A DNA stretch of 64,000 nt from Youxingia wuxianensis (GCF_014385085.1 NZ_JACRTD010000004.1:186001-250000), one strand, 5' to 3'. Counted from the first letter of the stretch, positions 15,794 to 25,638 are shown. Notes: generated from the letters alone by a model not told the origin. A program made the numbers and translations.

Positions 15794-17611
15794 ATGAAAA
15801 ATTGGTATTTCAATCTGAGTATCAAATACAAACTCCTCCTGCTTTTTTATTTCTTTTTGGCTCTTTTTTCCACCTGTTTTTATTTATATAATACCCGCAC
15901 CGCTTCTCAAAATATTATGGATAAGGTAGGCTCCGCCAACCTGTATCTTTTACAGCAGATCAGCTCAAATGTGTCGTTTATGCGTCAGGAAATTGAGGAT
16001 ATGTCCACCCAGCTGGTGATCCAGCCCCAGATTCAGGCATACATCCAACCATCTGAAAAACAGGATGATTATGTGCAGAAGCTATATGTGGACAGCAATG
16101 TGAGAAATGCGGTCAACTTGATTGTGTCTAAGGATTACATCTCTTCCCTGTCCATCTGTGGATTTGAAAACAATTCTGTGCCCTTCCTGCGCAGTATTGA
16201 CAGCCGTTTTACTCTGCCGCCGCTGCAGGAACTGTCCCAGATGGATTTTTTCCAGCAGGCCGTAGACGCCAAGGGCAAACCTATCTGGCTGGAAAATTCG
16301 GAAGAAACCTACGTTTTTGCCGCTAACAACCGATATAACCGTATTTTTATGGCTCGGGTTATCCGGGAATATAACACCTATGAAAATCTGGGGCTTCTGG
16401 TGATTGGAATCAGCGAGCCCGCCCTGCGCCAGGCGTATACCCGTGGGATCGATGTGGATGAATGTGCTATCGCCATCCTGGATAAAAACGGGGAGCTGAT
16501 TTCCAGTGCGGGCAGAGAGGCCTTCTCTTCCCTTTCTCCCAAACTGCTTTCCCAGATCGCCCAAACCCGGGAGGGATACCGGACACAGACGCTGGAGGGG
16601 CAGGAAATGCTTCTTTCCTATACTTTGGATAAAGTTACCGGCTGGACCTATCTGTACGCCGTGCCTATGGCTCCCCTTACCCGGGAGATCAACAGCTCTC
16701 AAAACTATATTCTCATTTTCCTGTTGGCGGCGGCTCTGCTTTTCTTCCCCCTGCTTATGTTTGCCACCGATATGATTATTCGTCCTATCCGAAAGCTGCT
16801 GGGCGCTATGCGCAGTTTCCAGACAGGGGACTTTGACGCGCGGATTACCTTCCGTTACAAGGATGAAATCGGTCAGTTGGGGAGCGGGTACAATGAAATG
16901 GTGGATAGTATTAAACGACTGATTGATCAGGTGTATGTTCTTCAGATCAAAGAACAGGAAGCGGAGTTTACCGCTCTGCAAAGCCAGATCAATCCCCATT
17001 TTTTGTATAATACCCTGGACAGCATCTATTGGAAAGCCACTAAAAATGATCAAAAAGAAATCGCGGAAATGGTCTGGTCTCTCTCCAATCTGTTCCGCAT
17101 CAGTTTAAATAAAGGCAGCCGGTACAACTCGGTGGAGCATGAATTTGAGTTTTTAAAACAATATTTGCGGCTTCAGCAGCTTCGCTATGGGGATAAGATC
17201 AATTATGAAATCCAGCTGGATCCCAACGCGCGCACCGTCGAAATCCCCAAATTAATCCTGCAGCCGTTTGTAGAAAACGCCATTTATCACGGCCTGGAGC
17301 AAAAGGATGGCCAGGGCACAGTCACCGTCAGCTGCCAGCGGACGTTTGATTATCTGATCTTCCAAATCGCTGATAATGGCAACGGTATGGACAATCAAAC
17401 TTTGACTCAGCTGCAAAGCGGCGCGTTTACCGCTACCAAAACCAGCGGGTATGCCATCCGCAACATCCAGGAACGTTTAAAGCTCGTTTATGGAGAAGAT
17501 TACCGTCTGAACATCTTAAGTTCCCCTGGGGAGGGGACAACTATTCAGCTCTATCTTCCAATAACGCATCCGAAAAGGAGGGAGCAGGATGATAAAGCTT
17601 CTGATCGCTGA
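15794..17611 (+). CDS. yesM: YesM-type sensor histidine kinase
   Basis: 605 residues. One membrane helix near residues 13-35, an extracellular sensor domain of about 260 residues, a second helix near 300-325, a HAMP linker, then the LytS-type kinase core: QINPHFLYNTLDSIYW with the phosphorylated His, the N box PFVENAIYHG, and G boxes ADNGNGMD and GYAIRNIQERL. Such kinases sense extracellular sugars. It overlaps the response-regulator gene by 23 bases and is divergent from a sugar-transport operon, its probable target. Confidence 0.92.
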   Translation: MKNWYFNLSIKYKLLLLFYFFLALFSTCFYLYNTRTASQNIMDKVGSANLYLLQQISSNVSFMRQEIEDMSTQLVIQPQIQAYIQPSEKQDDYVQKLYVDSNVRNAVNLIVSKDYISSLSICGFENNSVPFLRSIDSRFTLPPLQELSQMDFFQQAVDAKGKPIWLENSEETYVFAANNRYNRIFMARVIREYNTYENLGLLVIGISEPALRQAYTRGIDVDECAIAILDKNGELISSAGREAFSSLSPKLLSQIAQTREGYRTQTLEGQEMLLSYTLDKVTGWTYLYAVPMAPLTREINSSQNYILIFLLAAALLFFPLLMFATDMIIRPIRKLLGAMRSFQTGDFDARITFRYKDEIGQLGSGYNEMVDSIKRLIDQVYVLQIKEQEAEFTALQSQINPHFLYNTLDSIYWKATKNDQKEIAEMVWSLSNLFRISLNKGSRYNSVEHEFEFLKQYLRLQQLRYGDKINYEIQLDPNARTVEIPKLILQPFVENAIYHGLEQKDGQGTVTVSCQRTFDYLIFQIADNGNGMDNQTLTQLQSGAFTATKTSGYAIRNIQERLKLVYGEDYRLNILSSPGEGTTIQLYLPITHPKRREQDDKASDR

Positions 17612-19130
17612 CGACGAAAGAGATACCCGCAGTGTTATCCGGGACATGGTCCCTTGGGAAGAAAACGGTATCCGTGTGTGCGGGGAGGCTTCCAACGGAA
17701 AGGAAGCGATTCATACCATTGAAACCCAGCGCCCGGATATAGCCTTGTTGGATATCCGGATGCCTTTGGTGGACGGACTGGGGGTGGCCAAATATATCTA
17801 TGAAAATAAGCTGGATATGGAAAGCGTTATTCTCAGCGGCCACAACGAATTTGTTTACGCCCAGCAAGCCATGAAATACGGCGTGTCCGACTATCTTCTA
17901 AAACCCTGCCGGCCGGAGGATATTTTAGCCAGCATCACCCACTGCAAACAGCGCCTGGAGCAAAACCGCCAAAAGGAAAATCTCCTGTCCAATATGTCCA
18001 ATCAGCTTTCGCAGGACAACTCTGCATTAAACGAGCACCTGCTTCTCCAGCTGCTTTCCGGGGCGGGGGCGGCTCCCGGTCTCCTTTCCCTGTTCGAACA
18101 AAGCGAAAACTGCTGTTTTTGCGCGGCGGCATTTCTGCCCCAGCGCAATATCACCCAGGACGTCACCGCCCGGGAACTGATTTTAGGGGAGTTGTATAAA
18201 CAGTTTCTGCATTGCGAGACTGCCCGGACAAACGGGCATATCGCTGTGGTAGTGCAGATGAAAACGGATGACCCCTCTTCTTTGTACAACGCCTGCCTGC
18301 GCATACGGGAAAAATTCCTCTCGGAGGATCTGCAGGTTTCTATCGGTATCGGCATGCCGGTGTCCGCCTTGCCTTTGCTGCCTTCCTCTTATCAAAGCGC
18401 CCTTTTTATGCTGGAAAAACAGTTCTTTTCCTTCCCCGGGCAGGTGCTGTCAGGCTGTTGCGAGGATGATTTTTCCCATCTTCCCTATCTGCGTCCGGAC
18501 GAGGAGGAAAGCCGGCTTCTCAGCGCTATACGCACCGGCGGCGAAGAACAGGTTTCCCCCATCGTAGAGGAGTTTTTTCAGCTGTTTCAAAGCCATCCCT
18601 GTACCAAAGCCAATGTGATCAACGCCGTTCTTACCCTGCTGCTGGAAGTATACCGTATCTGCGAAACCTGCGGCATCCCTGTCCCGGAAAATATGGAAAA
18701 TTACCTGCTTTACGAGCAGCTGGAAGATTTTTCTACATTGGAGGAATTAAAGCGTCTGGTACTTTTGTTCGCCCAGGACACGGCCCTTAAAATCCAAGGA
18801 AAATCCAGCGGCAGCAGTCCGATTCATGCAGCTTTGAAATATATCGAAGAGCACTACCGGGAAAATATCGATCTGAATATTCTGGCTTCCCATGTACATA
18901 TTACCCCCAGCTATTTAAGCCTGATGTTCAAGCAAACCACCGGGGTAAACTTTATTGATCATCTCAACAATACCCGGATACAAAAGGCGTGCGAGCTAAT
19001 GAAAAATCTGGAGCTGAAAGCTTACGAAATTTCTTATATGGTGGGCTATAACGATGAAAAATATTTTTCCCGGGTGTTTAAGAAGGTTACCGGCATGAGC
19101 CCTTCCAAATACCGCAAAGTAAATATCTGA
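17589..19130 (+). CDS. yesN: YesN-type response regulator with AraC DNA-binding domain
   Basis: 513 residues. The N-terminal receiver has acidic DDERD residues, phosphoacceptor Asp in ALLDIRMP (about 56) and Lys in LLKPC. A middle region of about 280 residues is unclassified. The C-terminal two-helix-turn-helix AraC domain includes NILASHVHITPSYLS and the family signature YMVGYNDEKYFSRVFK. It is activated by the upstream kinase and probably turns on the divergent binding-protein operon. Confidence 0.92.
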   Translation: MIKLLIADDERDTRSVIRDMVPWEENGIRVCGEASNGKEAIHTIETQRPDIALLDIRMPLVDGLGVAKYIYENKLDMESVILSGHNEFVYAQQAMKYGVSDYLLKPCRPEDILASITHCKQRLEQNRQKENLLSNMSNQLSQDNSALNEHLLLQLLSGAGAAPGLLSLFEQSENCCFCAAAFLPQRNITQDVTARELILGELYKQFLHCETARTNGHIAVVVQMKTDDPSSLYNACLRIREKFLSEDLQVSIGIGMPVSALPLLPSSYQSALFMLEKQFFSFPGQVLSGCCEDDFSHLPYLRPDEEESRLLSAIRTGGEEQVSPIVEEFFQLFQSHPCTKANVINAVLTLLLEVYRICETCGIPVPENMENYLLYEQLEDFSTLEELKRLVLLFAQDTALKIQGKSSGSSPIHAALKYIEEHYRENIDLNILASHVHITPSYLSLMFKQTTGVNFIDHLNNTRIQKACELMKNLELKAYEISYMVGYNDEKYFSRVFKKVTGMSPSKYRKVNI

Positions 19131-19132
19131 AC

Positions 19133-19166
19133 AAAAAAGCGGGAGACTTATGTCTCCCGCTTTTTT
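19133..19166. terminator. Bidirectional terminator between yesN and glyS
   Basis: AAAAAAGCGGGAGAC/GTCTCCCGCTTTTTT, a perfect stem with a TTAT loop and T-runs on both strands. It serves the two converging genes. Confidence 0.9.
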
Positions 19167-19174
19167 CAGTCGTA

Positions 19175-20551
19175 TTAAAATTCCAGTTTCTCTTTGATGT
19201 AACCGGCCAGTTTTTCTATAGAAATCCGCTCCTGAGACATCGTGTCCCGGTCCCGGACAGTAACACAGCCGTCTGTTTCGGAATCAAAGTCGTAGGTGAC
19301 GCACACCGGAGTACCGATCTCATCCTGACGGCGATAACGTTTCCCGATGGAACCGGCGTCGTCATAATCCACCATAAACTCTTTTCTCAAAGCGTCGTAC
19401 ACCTTGCCCGCGCCCTCATTGAGTTTTTTGGAAAGGGGCAGGATGCAGGCTTTAAAGGGAGCCAGCGCCGGATGCAGACGCATAACGATACGGGTGTCCT
19501 TTTCGTCGATTACCTCTTCATCATACGCATCGCACAAAAACGCCAATGCCACTCGGTCGGCGCCCAGCGAAGGTTCTACCACATAAGGAATATATTTTTC
19601 ATTGGCTTCCTGATCAAAGTATTCCAAAGATTTGCCCGAATGGTTGGCGTGCTGGGTCAAATCATAATTGGTGCGGTCGGCAATGCCCCACAGCTCGCCC
19701 CAGCCAAAGGGGAACAGATACTCAATGTCGGTGGTAGCTTTGGAGTAGAAAGACAGCTCCTCCGCAGAATGATCCCGCAGGCGCATATTTTCTTTTGCAA
19801 GGCCCAGGGACAACAGCCAGTTCTCACAGAAACTTCTCCAATACTGGAACCATTCCAAATCGGTGTCCGGCTTACAGAAGAACTCCAGCTCCATCTGTTC
19901 AAATTCCCGAATCCGGAAGATAAAGTTTCCCGGAGTAATCTCATTGCGGAAGGACTTTCCAACCTGCGCTACACCGAAGGGAATTTTCTTGCGGGTGGTG
20001 CGCTGGACGTTGGCAAAGTTTACAAAGATACCCTGGGCGGTTTCCGGGCGCAGATACAGCTCGCTTTTCGCGTCCTCCGTAACCCCCTGAAACGTTTTAA
20101 ACATCAGGTTGAATTTGCGGATATCGGTGAAGTTTTCGCTTCCGCAGTTAGGACATTTGATATGATGCTCTTTGATATAAGCCGTCATTTCCTCATTGGA
20201 CCAGCCGTCGGCCAGCTCTCCGGCAGCGTCCTCAATCAGTTTATCCGCCCGATGACGGGTTTTACAGTCTTTGCAGTCCATCAGCGGGTCGGAAAATCCG
20301 CCTACATGGCCGGAGGCTACCCACACCTGGGGATTCATCAGTATGGCGCTGTCCAGCCCAACGTTATAAGGGCTTTCCTGAACAAATTTTTTCCACCAGG
20401 CACGTTTTACATTGTTTTTAAATTCCACCCCTAGCGGGCCGTAATCCCAAGAGTTGGAAAGGCCGCCATAAATCTCTGATCCGGCATATACAAAGCCTCT
20501 GTTTTTACAAAGGGCTACTACCTTATCCATGGTTTTTTCCGTATTTTTCAA
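19175..20551 (-). CDS. glyS: Glycyl-tRNA synthetase, single-chain class II type
   Basis: 458 residues, as in the homodimeric bacterial/eukaryotic-type enzyme (also called glyQS). The start of the fold [18 protein letters not shown] is intact, with motif 2 in [16 protein letters not shown], the RPETAQGIF glycine-binding segment and motif 3 [14 protein letters not shown] Zn-binding-like pair (CKDC, CPNC) is inserted, as in relatives. TTG 20551 is taken as start because GAGAGGG lies about ten bases upstream and it keeps the usual [11 protein letters not shown]-terminus. I saw no T-box in the short upstream region. Confidence 0.95.
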   Translation of the reverse strand: MKNTEKTMDKVVALCKNRGFVYAGSEIYGGLSNSWDYGPLGVEFKNNVKRAWWKKFVQESPYNVGLDSAILMNPQVWVASGHVGGFSDPLMDCKDCKTRHRADKLIEDAAGELADGWSNEEMTAYIKEHHIKCPNCGSENFTDIRKFNLMFKTFQGVTEDAKSELYLRPETAQGIFVNFANVQRTTRKKIPFGVAQVGKSFRNEITPGNFIFRIREFEQMELEFFCKPDTDLEWFQYWRSFCENWLLSLGLAKENMRLRDHSAEELSFYSKATTDIEYLFPFGWGELWGIADRTNYDLTQHANHSGKSLEYFDQEANEKYIPYVVEPSLGADRVALAFLCDAYDEEVIDEKDTRIVMRLHPALAPFKACILPLSKKLNEGAGKVYDALRKEFMVDYDDAGSIGKRYRRQDEIGTPVCVTYDFDSETDGCVTVRDRDTMSQERISIEKLAGYIKEKLEF

Positions 20552-20645
20552 AATATCTGCACCCTCTCGTTTTCAGTATCAATCGGTGGTTGCTCTAAAG
20601 TTATATTCTATATGGAACTGTCTGTGAAGTCAAGGTTTTGCAGGC

Positions 20646-20694
20646 AAAAACACAGCCAAAGAAGGTTGTTTTCGCCTTCTTTGGCTGTGTTTTT
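20646..20694. terminator. Terminator of the ribokinase operon
   Basis: AAAACACAGCCAAAGAAGG pairs with CCTTCTTTGGCTGTGTTTT, with T-rich tails on both strands. It lies two bases past the ribokinase stop. Confidence 0.9.
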
Positions 20695-20696
20695 AT

Positions 20697-21593
20697 TTAT
20701 ATCAGCGTTAAATTGCTGAAGTTTACCTCCTGCCAAGTTGGAATAGAAGGCGCCGCACCTTTGCGGGAGACCGCAATGGAAGAGGCGATAGACGCGGCGC
20801 GCAGCGCCTCTTCAGGGGTGTTTCCCTGCATAATACTGCCAATGAAGAATCCGGTAAAGGTATCTCCAGCGGCGGTGGTGTCCACCACCGGCACATCATA
20901 AATCCCGTGGGAGAGTACCTGCTCCCCGTCTTTGTATTTTACCCCCAGTTTACCCAAGGTCAAAACGATTTTTGCCTGGGGATACTTTTCTCCCAGCGCT
21001 TTCATAGCGTCCTCCGGATTGTTTGTGCCGCTGATATCCTGCGCTTCTACCTCGTTGATCATAAAATAATCCACCAGCTCCAACGGCAGGTCCAGGATCT
21101 TCTCGTTCATGGGGGAGGGATTGAGGACAATTTTCATTTTCTGCCGGTGGGCGGCGCAAATCATACAGCCAATCTCATTGATCTCATTTTGCAGAACCAG
21201 AAAATCCCCCGCCTCAAACTGGGAAATCGTCTCTTTCGCCTCCCACTCGCACATAGTCTGATTGGAGCCGCCGTAGGCCAGGATACAGTTGTTTCCAGAG
21301 CGGTTTACCTGGATAATGGCATTGCCTGTTCCCACCTGGGAGCGCACCCGTAAATATCGGGTGTCCACCCCGTTTTCCTCCAGCAGACGGCGAAGCATCT
21401 CCCCGTCTTGTCCGATGGCGCCTGCATGATACACCTGGGCTCCCGCCCGGGACAAAGCAATCGACTGATTTAATCCCTTGCCCCCTGGAAATACCTGACG
21501 GTCCAAGGCAATCATAGTTTCCCCCGGCCGGACAAAATGATCCACCCGGAATACATAATCTAAATTTAAAGACCCGTAGCTTAATACTTTCAT
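20697..21593 (-). CDS. rbsK: Ribokinase (PfkB family)
   Basis: 298 residues. It has the N-terminal substrate motif GSLNLDYVFRV, the PGGKGLNQSIALSRAGA signature, and the C-terminal DTTAAGDTFTGFFIG ATP/anion-hole motif with the catalytic Asp. Phosphorylates ribose at O5. ATG 21593 has a GGGAG site upstream and starts inside the end of the nucleoside hydrolase gene. The pair forms a route from nucleosides to ribose 5-phosphate. Confidence 0.92.
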   Translation of the reverse strand: MKVLSYGSLNLDYVFRVDHFVRPGETMIALDRQVFPGGKGLNQSIALSRAGAQVYHAGAIGQDGEMLRRLLEENGVDTRYLRVRSQVGTGNAIIQVNRSGNNCILAYGGSNQTMCEWEAKETISQFEAGDFLVLQNEINEIGCMICAAHRQKMKIVLNPSPMNEKILDLPLELVDYFMINEVEAQDISGTNNPEDAMKALGEKYPQAKIVLTLGKLGVKYKDGEQVLSHGIYDVPVVDTTAAGDTFTGFFIGSIMQGNTPEEALRAASIASSIAVSRKGAAPSIPTWQEVNFSNLTLI

Positions 21594-21594
21594 A

Positions 21595-22545
21595 TCAGCG
21601 CTCCCTCTCCTCATCATATAGGCGAATACCGTTTTCCACCAGATCCCAAAACCGGGGGGCGTCCAGCGTCACCGCCACATTGACATTGGGTTTCTTCTTC
21701 ATCACCTCATAATAATCGCACACAGACCTGCCGTAGTTCATCCCCTGGACGGTATCCACCTGAACATACATGGGTTTGGTTTTAATACATGCGGGGTCTA
21801 TCAGGTAAGCAATACAGGCGGGATCATGAAGAGGGCCCCCCTGCATCCCGTATTGCTTTCCTTCCCGCTCCAGATAAAAACTCATCGTATCGCAAAAAAG
21901 CTCCGCCGCTTTATTGCTGGCTTTTTTCATCCGCTGCACAGTCTCCCAGGTGCAAAGGGCTTGGGCGGTTAGATCCAGCCCCATCATAGTCATAGGGCAG
22001 CCGCTGTTCAGAACAATCCGGGCGGATTCCGGGTCGCAGTAAAAATTAAATTCCGCAGCGGGGGTAACATTTCCCAGCCCATAAGCGCCCCCCATAAACA
22101 CAAGCTCTTTGATCTTCGAAGTAATCTTGGGTTCCAGCCGCATCGCCAAAGCGATATTGGTCATGGGACCGCAGGAAACCAGCGTAATATCCCCCTGGGA
22201 GGCCATCAGCGTTTCAATCAGATACCATACCCCATGCTGTTCTTCCGCCTTTTTTGCCAAAGGGGCAAATACCGGTCCATCCAGCCCGCTCTCACCATGG
22301 ATCTCTCCGGCAGTAGCCTGTGTTTCCCGCACCAAAGGCCGGCTGGCTCCAGCGTAAACGGGTACTTCCAGCCCCAGATGCTGAGTTACGTGAAGAGCGT
22401 TTTTGAGCGTTTTATCCAGGGTTTGATTGCCTGCTACCACAGTGATCCCCAACAGCTCCAGACGGGGATGTCTTCCCGCCAGCAGGATGGCGATAGCGTC
22501 GTCCTGTCCTGGGTCGCAGTCCAAAATAATTTTTCTTCTGTCCAC
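21595..22545 (-). CDS. Inosine/uridine-preferring nucleoside hydrolase
   Basis: 316 residues. The N-terminal ILDCDPGQDDAIA motif supplies the Ca-binding Asp cluster, and the conserved fold continues with FMGGAYGLGNVTPAAEFNF and the late LHDPACIAYL. Splits ribonucleosides into base and ribose, which the next gene phosphorylates. GTG 22545 is chosen because GGGGGAAGG lies just upstream; an ATG further out would extend through the operator region. Expression is probably repressed by the divergent LacI protein via TAAAACGATTTA at 22578. Confidence 0.9.
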   Translation of the reverse strand: MDRRKIILDCDPGQDDAIAILLAGRHPRLELLGITVVAGNQTLDKTLKNALHVTQHLGLEVPVYAGASRPLVRETQATAGEIHGESGLDGPVFAPLAKKAEEQHGVWYLIETLMASQGDITLVSCGPMTNIALAMRLEPKITSKIKELVFMGGAYGLGNVTPAAEFNFYCDPESARIVLNSGCPMTMMGLDLTAQALCTWETVQRMKKASNKAAELFCDTMSFYLEREGKQYGMQGGPLHDPACIAYLIDPACIKTKPMYVQVDTVQGMNYGRSVCDYYEVMKKKPNVNVAVTLDAPRFWDLVENGIRLYDEERER

Positions 22546-22577
22546 AAGCCTTCCCCCTTTGTCTAAATCTCCTATAG

Positions 22578-22694
22578 TAAAACGATTTACCATACTGAGT
22601 TCAGTGTAATATAAAATTTGGCTTCTGTCAACGGAAAACCGCATTTGCAATCAAGGGAAATATCCGTTATGATAAAAGCAAATAAATCGTTTTA
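22578..22694. promoter_or_regulatory. Paired LacI-type operators, TAAAACGATTTA and its reverse
   Basis: TAAAACGATTTA lies at 22578-22589 and its exact reverse complement TAAATCGTTTTA at 22683-22694. Each is nearly palindromic around a central CG, as LacI operators are. The centres are 105 bp apart, ten helical turns, which suits repression by looping. One site flanks the nucleoside hydrolase and the other is 25 bp from the regulator's own start. Confidence 0.7.
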
Positions 22695-22719
22695 TCTTGG
22701 GAAAATACAGGTGATGATT

Positions 22720-23736
22720 ATGCGCCCTACAATGAAAGACATCGCTCAAAAAACCGGACTTTCCGTAACTACTGTGTCCCTGGCTTTAAACAACAAGCCC
22801 GCCAATATTCCCCCGCGTACCCGGGAACTGGTACTGAACGCCGCCCGGGAATTGGGATACCGGCCCAACAAACTGGCGGCAGGACTTCGGGGAAAGTGCA
22901 CCAACACCCTGGGACTGATTCTTCCGGATATCCGCAATGTGTTTTTCTCTTCCCTGTGCAAAGGGGCGGAGGACGCCTGCCGGGAGATGGGGTGGAATGT
23001 AATCTTATGTAATACCAGCGATTCTCACCGGCGGGATATGGAATATATCCAAATTCTTGCCGACCGCAGCGTAGACGGTATTCTTTATTGTATTTCCTCG
23101 GACAGCACCCTCCTGCAAGCCCAGGAAAGCTGTAAGCTTCTGGGAAGCTTATCCATGCCTTTTGTCCTCTTGGACCGGGATGCGGGCATCGCCGGCTGTG
23201 ATCTGGTTCTAACCGACCACCGCCAGGGAGGATTTTTAGGGGCGCGGCATCTGCTTTTCCTGGGGCATCGCCATATCGCCCTGGTAACAGGGCCTTCCCA
23301 CTTAAACGGGTGTAAACAGCGGCTGGACGGCGTCAAGCGCGCCTATGAGGATGCGGGGATCGTATTTGATCCCGCTTTGGTATACGAGGGAAATTTTCGT
23401 TTGGAGAGCGGCGAAGCATCGGTGGATTTCTTGCTGAACAAAAAAATTTCCGCGGTTTTTGCCTTTAACGATATGATGGCGTATGGTATTTATAAGGGCC
23501 TGCGCCGCCGGGGGCTGCGCGTACCCAGAGATCTGTCGGTGATCGGATATGACGATGTGTTTCCTTCTGATATTGTCGGCGTGCCGCTGACCAGCGTACG
23601 CCAGCCGGTGTATGAAATGGGGAAGGCCGGCGCCCGCCGAATGATTTCCCGGATACAGCAGCCGCAGATTTTGTGTGAAACCAAGCTTCTTTCCCCTGTT
23701 CTTGTCCTTCGGGAAAGCACCGCGCCTTTTAAGTAA
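22720..23736 (+). CDS. LacI-family repressor of the nucleoside hydrolase-ribokinase operon
   Basis: 338 residues from ATG 22720 (ATG 22714 is also possible). The N-terminal helix-turn-helix TMKDIAQKTGLSVTTVSLAL is followed by the hinge helix NKLAAGLRG and a periplasmic-binding-type effector domain (TNTLGLILPDIRN to the end). An AGGTGAT site precedes the start. The operator at 22683-22694 suggests autoregulation. The effector is probably a nucleoside or ribose (inference). Confidence 0.88.
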   Translation: MRPTMKDIAQKTGLSVTTVSLALNNKPANIPPRTRELVLNAARELGYRPNKLAAGLRGKCTNTLGLILPDIRNVFFSSLCKGAEDACREMGWNVILCNTSDSHRRDMEYIQILADRSVDGILYCISSDSTLLQAQESCKLLGSLSMPFVLLDRDAGIAGCDLVLTDHRQGGFLGARHLLFLGHRHIALVTGPSHLNGCKQRLDGVKRAYEDAGIVFDPALVYEGNFRLESGEASVDFLLNKKISAVFAFNDMMAYGIYKGLRRRGLRVPRDLSVIGYDDVFPSDIVGVPLTSVRQPVYEMGKAGARRMISRIQQPQILCETKLLSPVLVLRESTAPFK

Positions 23737-23765
23737 TTCTCTCAGTCGTCCGGGCGTTGGATAAG

Positions 23766-23794
23766 TTGACAGAGCGCTGTTTTTAGTGTATAAT
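23766..23794 (+). promoter_or_regulatory. Consensus promoter upstream of tRNA-Pro
   Basis: TTGACA (23766-23771) and TATAAT (23789-23794), both perfect, with a 17-base spacer. The predicted start is about 105 bases before the tRNA. A small CTG/CAG hairpin followed by TTTTATTTTT (about 23803-23830) lies within that leader. Confidence 0.75.
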
Positions 23795-23905
23795 AACTTT
23801 CGCACTGTAATACAGCGCTTTTATTTTTGATGTTTTTAAAGACACCGCTTCCTTTGGTTTAAGGTTTGCTTTGAAAATGGATAAAATGAGTGCAGTTTTA
23901 TATTT

Positions 23906-23981
23906 CGGGGTGTAGCGCAGTTGGTAGCGCGCCTGCTTTGGGAGCAGGATGCCGGGTGTTCGAGTCACCTCACTCCGACCA
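23906..23981 (+). tRNA. tRNA-Pro (anticodon TGG)
   Basis: 76 nt with encoded CCA. Acceptor stem CGGGGTG/CACTCCG has one G-T pair; the D arm is AGCGCAGTTGGTAGCGC. The anticodon stem CCTGC/GCAGG encloses loop TTTGGGA with anticodon TGG. The T arm GGGTG/CACCT encloses TTCGAGT. Confidence 0.96.
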
Positions 23982-23982
23982 C

Positions 23983-24020
23983 GTCGCCGCAAGCTTTGTA
24001 TCGCTTGCGGCGACTTTTTT
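23983..24020 (+). terminator. Terminator of tRNA-Pro
   Basis: GTCGCCGCAAGC/GCTTGCGGCGAC, a perfect 12-bp stem with an eight-base loop and six T. It starts one base past the CCA end. Confidence 0.9.
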
Positions 24021-24224
24021 GTAAAAAGTCACGCTCTGCTCGGTTGCAAGCGCCCTCGCGACGGCTCCCTGTCGCTGCCAACTTTTTGCGGGCGCGGTCC
24101 CCTCACACTCCTCTTTCCTTCCAAAAACAGAAAATTTCGCGGCGTCTTTTTCTCCCCATAGACGGCACCCCAAGGCAAAGTCCGCCTTGCTTCTACGCTT
24201 TTTATGCCTTCAGCGCCAGAAAAC

Positions 24225-24252
24225 AAAAAGCAGAGGACATCCTCTGCTTTTT
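24225..24252. terminator. Bidirectional terminator downstream of the MATE gene
   Basis: AAAAAGCAGAGG/CCTCTGCTTTTT with an ACAT loop. Between 24021 and 24224 I see no gene: frames there are short and overlap on both strands. Confidence 0.8.
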
Positions 24253-24288
24253 ATAGGTTCTATCGTTTCTTATAGCGTTTTGTTCCGG

Positions 24289-25638
24289 CTAATTTTGAAC
24301 CACGTCTTCCTTGTTCAGTTCATTGCGGATCTTTACCAAAATAACCAAAGATACCACCGCGGCAAGCACCGATGTCCCGGCAAAGTTTAACCATAGCCCG
24401 GTCAAACCCAAAGGCCACAGCAGAATAACCAGCAGTACCGGGAAAACCAGCGCAGTTGAAACCGAAATAACCGACGCCGGTACCGGTTTATCTATGGCAA
24501 GCATATAACTCTGCGTAGCAAAGGAGAGCCATCTGGTAAGGTAGGTAAGCCCAAACAGCTTCAGCGCTATCAAAGCCATATTTAAAAATTCCACATCCGT
24601 ATGGTCCATAAACATGCTAACAATCTGCCGCGGGAAACAAAAGATCACTAAGGAGGAAAGAAGGGATAAAGCGCCGATTGCAATAAAACAGCATTTCTCA
24701 ATAGCCCTTACCCTGGAATACTTCCCTGAACCCCAGTTATACCCCACTGCCGGCTGCAGCGAATCGCACATTCCATACAGAAGGGACTGAATAAATCCCT
24801 CCACATACATCAAAATGCCATACACGGATACCGCCATCTGTCCGCTGAGGCGGACTAAAAGCACATTGATTAAAATCGATGTGATACGCCCTGCAATATT
24901 ATTCAGAAATTCCGGGCTTCCGCAGGCAATAATCTGCTTTACCATCCCAACACTAAAATGGGGCCTGCACAAACGAAGCTGTACGGTTCCCCGGAGAAAG
25001 GGCGTCAAAGCGATCAGAGCGCAAATACACATTCCCAGACAAGTGGCCAGAGCGGCTCCCCAAATTCCCCATTTGAAGATAACCAGGAATAAAAACTCCA
25101 AAACAGCGCTCAGCGCCGACATAAGAATATTTAAGAACATGCTGCTGCGGATTTTCCCGCAGATACGCAGGTAGTTGTCCATTGCGAATACAATCGTAGT
25201 CAAGGGGGAGCAAAGGGCGTACACCCGCAGATATTGCACCGCAAATTCAGCGAATTGGCCCTGCGCGCCCATAAGACTAATAAGCGCGGGGGCGCAGGCA
25301 AATAAAACACCTCCGATTAAAACCCCTGTTCCTACAATCATCAAGCAGGCGCAGGTAAAAATATTATTGGCTTGCTCTTCCTCTTTGCGCCCCAAGTTAA
25401 TAGAGATGGGAACAGAGGAGCCAACACCAATCAAGTCCGCCAGAGAAAAGTTGATAATGACAAATGGCATCGCCAAATTTAAGGCGGCAAATGCTGTTTC
25501 CCCCAAAAACTGCCCGACAAAAATCCCATCGATCATCTGATAAAGGGCCGAAGCTAACATACTGACCGCCCCAGGGACTGCGGCAATAAAAAACAGCTTT
25601 AGGGGCGGAGTATTGGAAAATAAGGTGTGCGAATTCAT
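24289..25638 (-). CDS. MATE-family efflux transporter
   Basis: 449 residues and 12 predicted membrane helices in two homologous halves; typical motifs include YQMIDGIFVGQFLGETAFAALN and VGSSVPISINLGRKEEE. Such proteins export drugs or metabolites using Na or H gradients. It lies 30 bases downstream of a MarR-type regulator whose promoter carries two operator palindromes, so expression is probably inducible by a toxic compound. Confidence 0.92.
   Translation of the reverse strand: MNSHTLFSNTPPLKLFFIAAVPGAVSMLASALYQMIDGIFVGQFLGETAFAALNLAMPFVIINFSLADLIGVGSSVPISINLGRKEEEQANNIFTCACLMIVGTGVLIGGVLFACAPALISLMGAQGQFAEFAVQYLRVYALCSPLTTIVFAMDNYLRICGKIRSSMFLNILMSALSAVLEFLFLVIFKWGIWGAALATCLGMCICALIALTPFLRGTVQLRLCRPHFSVGMVKQIIACGSPEFLNNIAGRITSILINVLLVRLSGQMAVSVYGILMYVEGFIQSLLYGMCDSLQPAVGYNWGSGKYSRVRAIEKCCFIAIGALSLLSSLVIFCFPRQIVSMFMDHTDVEFLNMALIALKLFGLTYLTRWLSFATQSYMLAIDKPVPASVISVSTALVFPVLLVILLWPLGLTGLWLNFAGTSVLAAVVSLVILVKIRNELNKEDVVQN

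Noticed and set aside
23737..23905. Riboswitch or small RNA in the tRNA-Pro leader
   Set aside because: Only a weak CTG/CAG hairpin is present; an ordinary tRNA precursor leader explains it.
24021..24224. Frames of about 65-110 codons downstream of tRNA-Pro
   Set aside because: Overlap in several frames on both strands, no ribosome sites, first one starts inside the tRNA.
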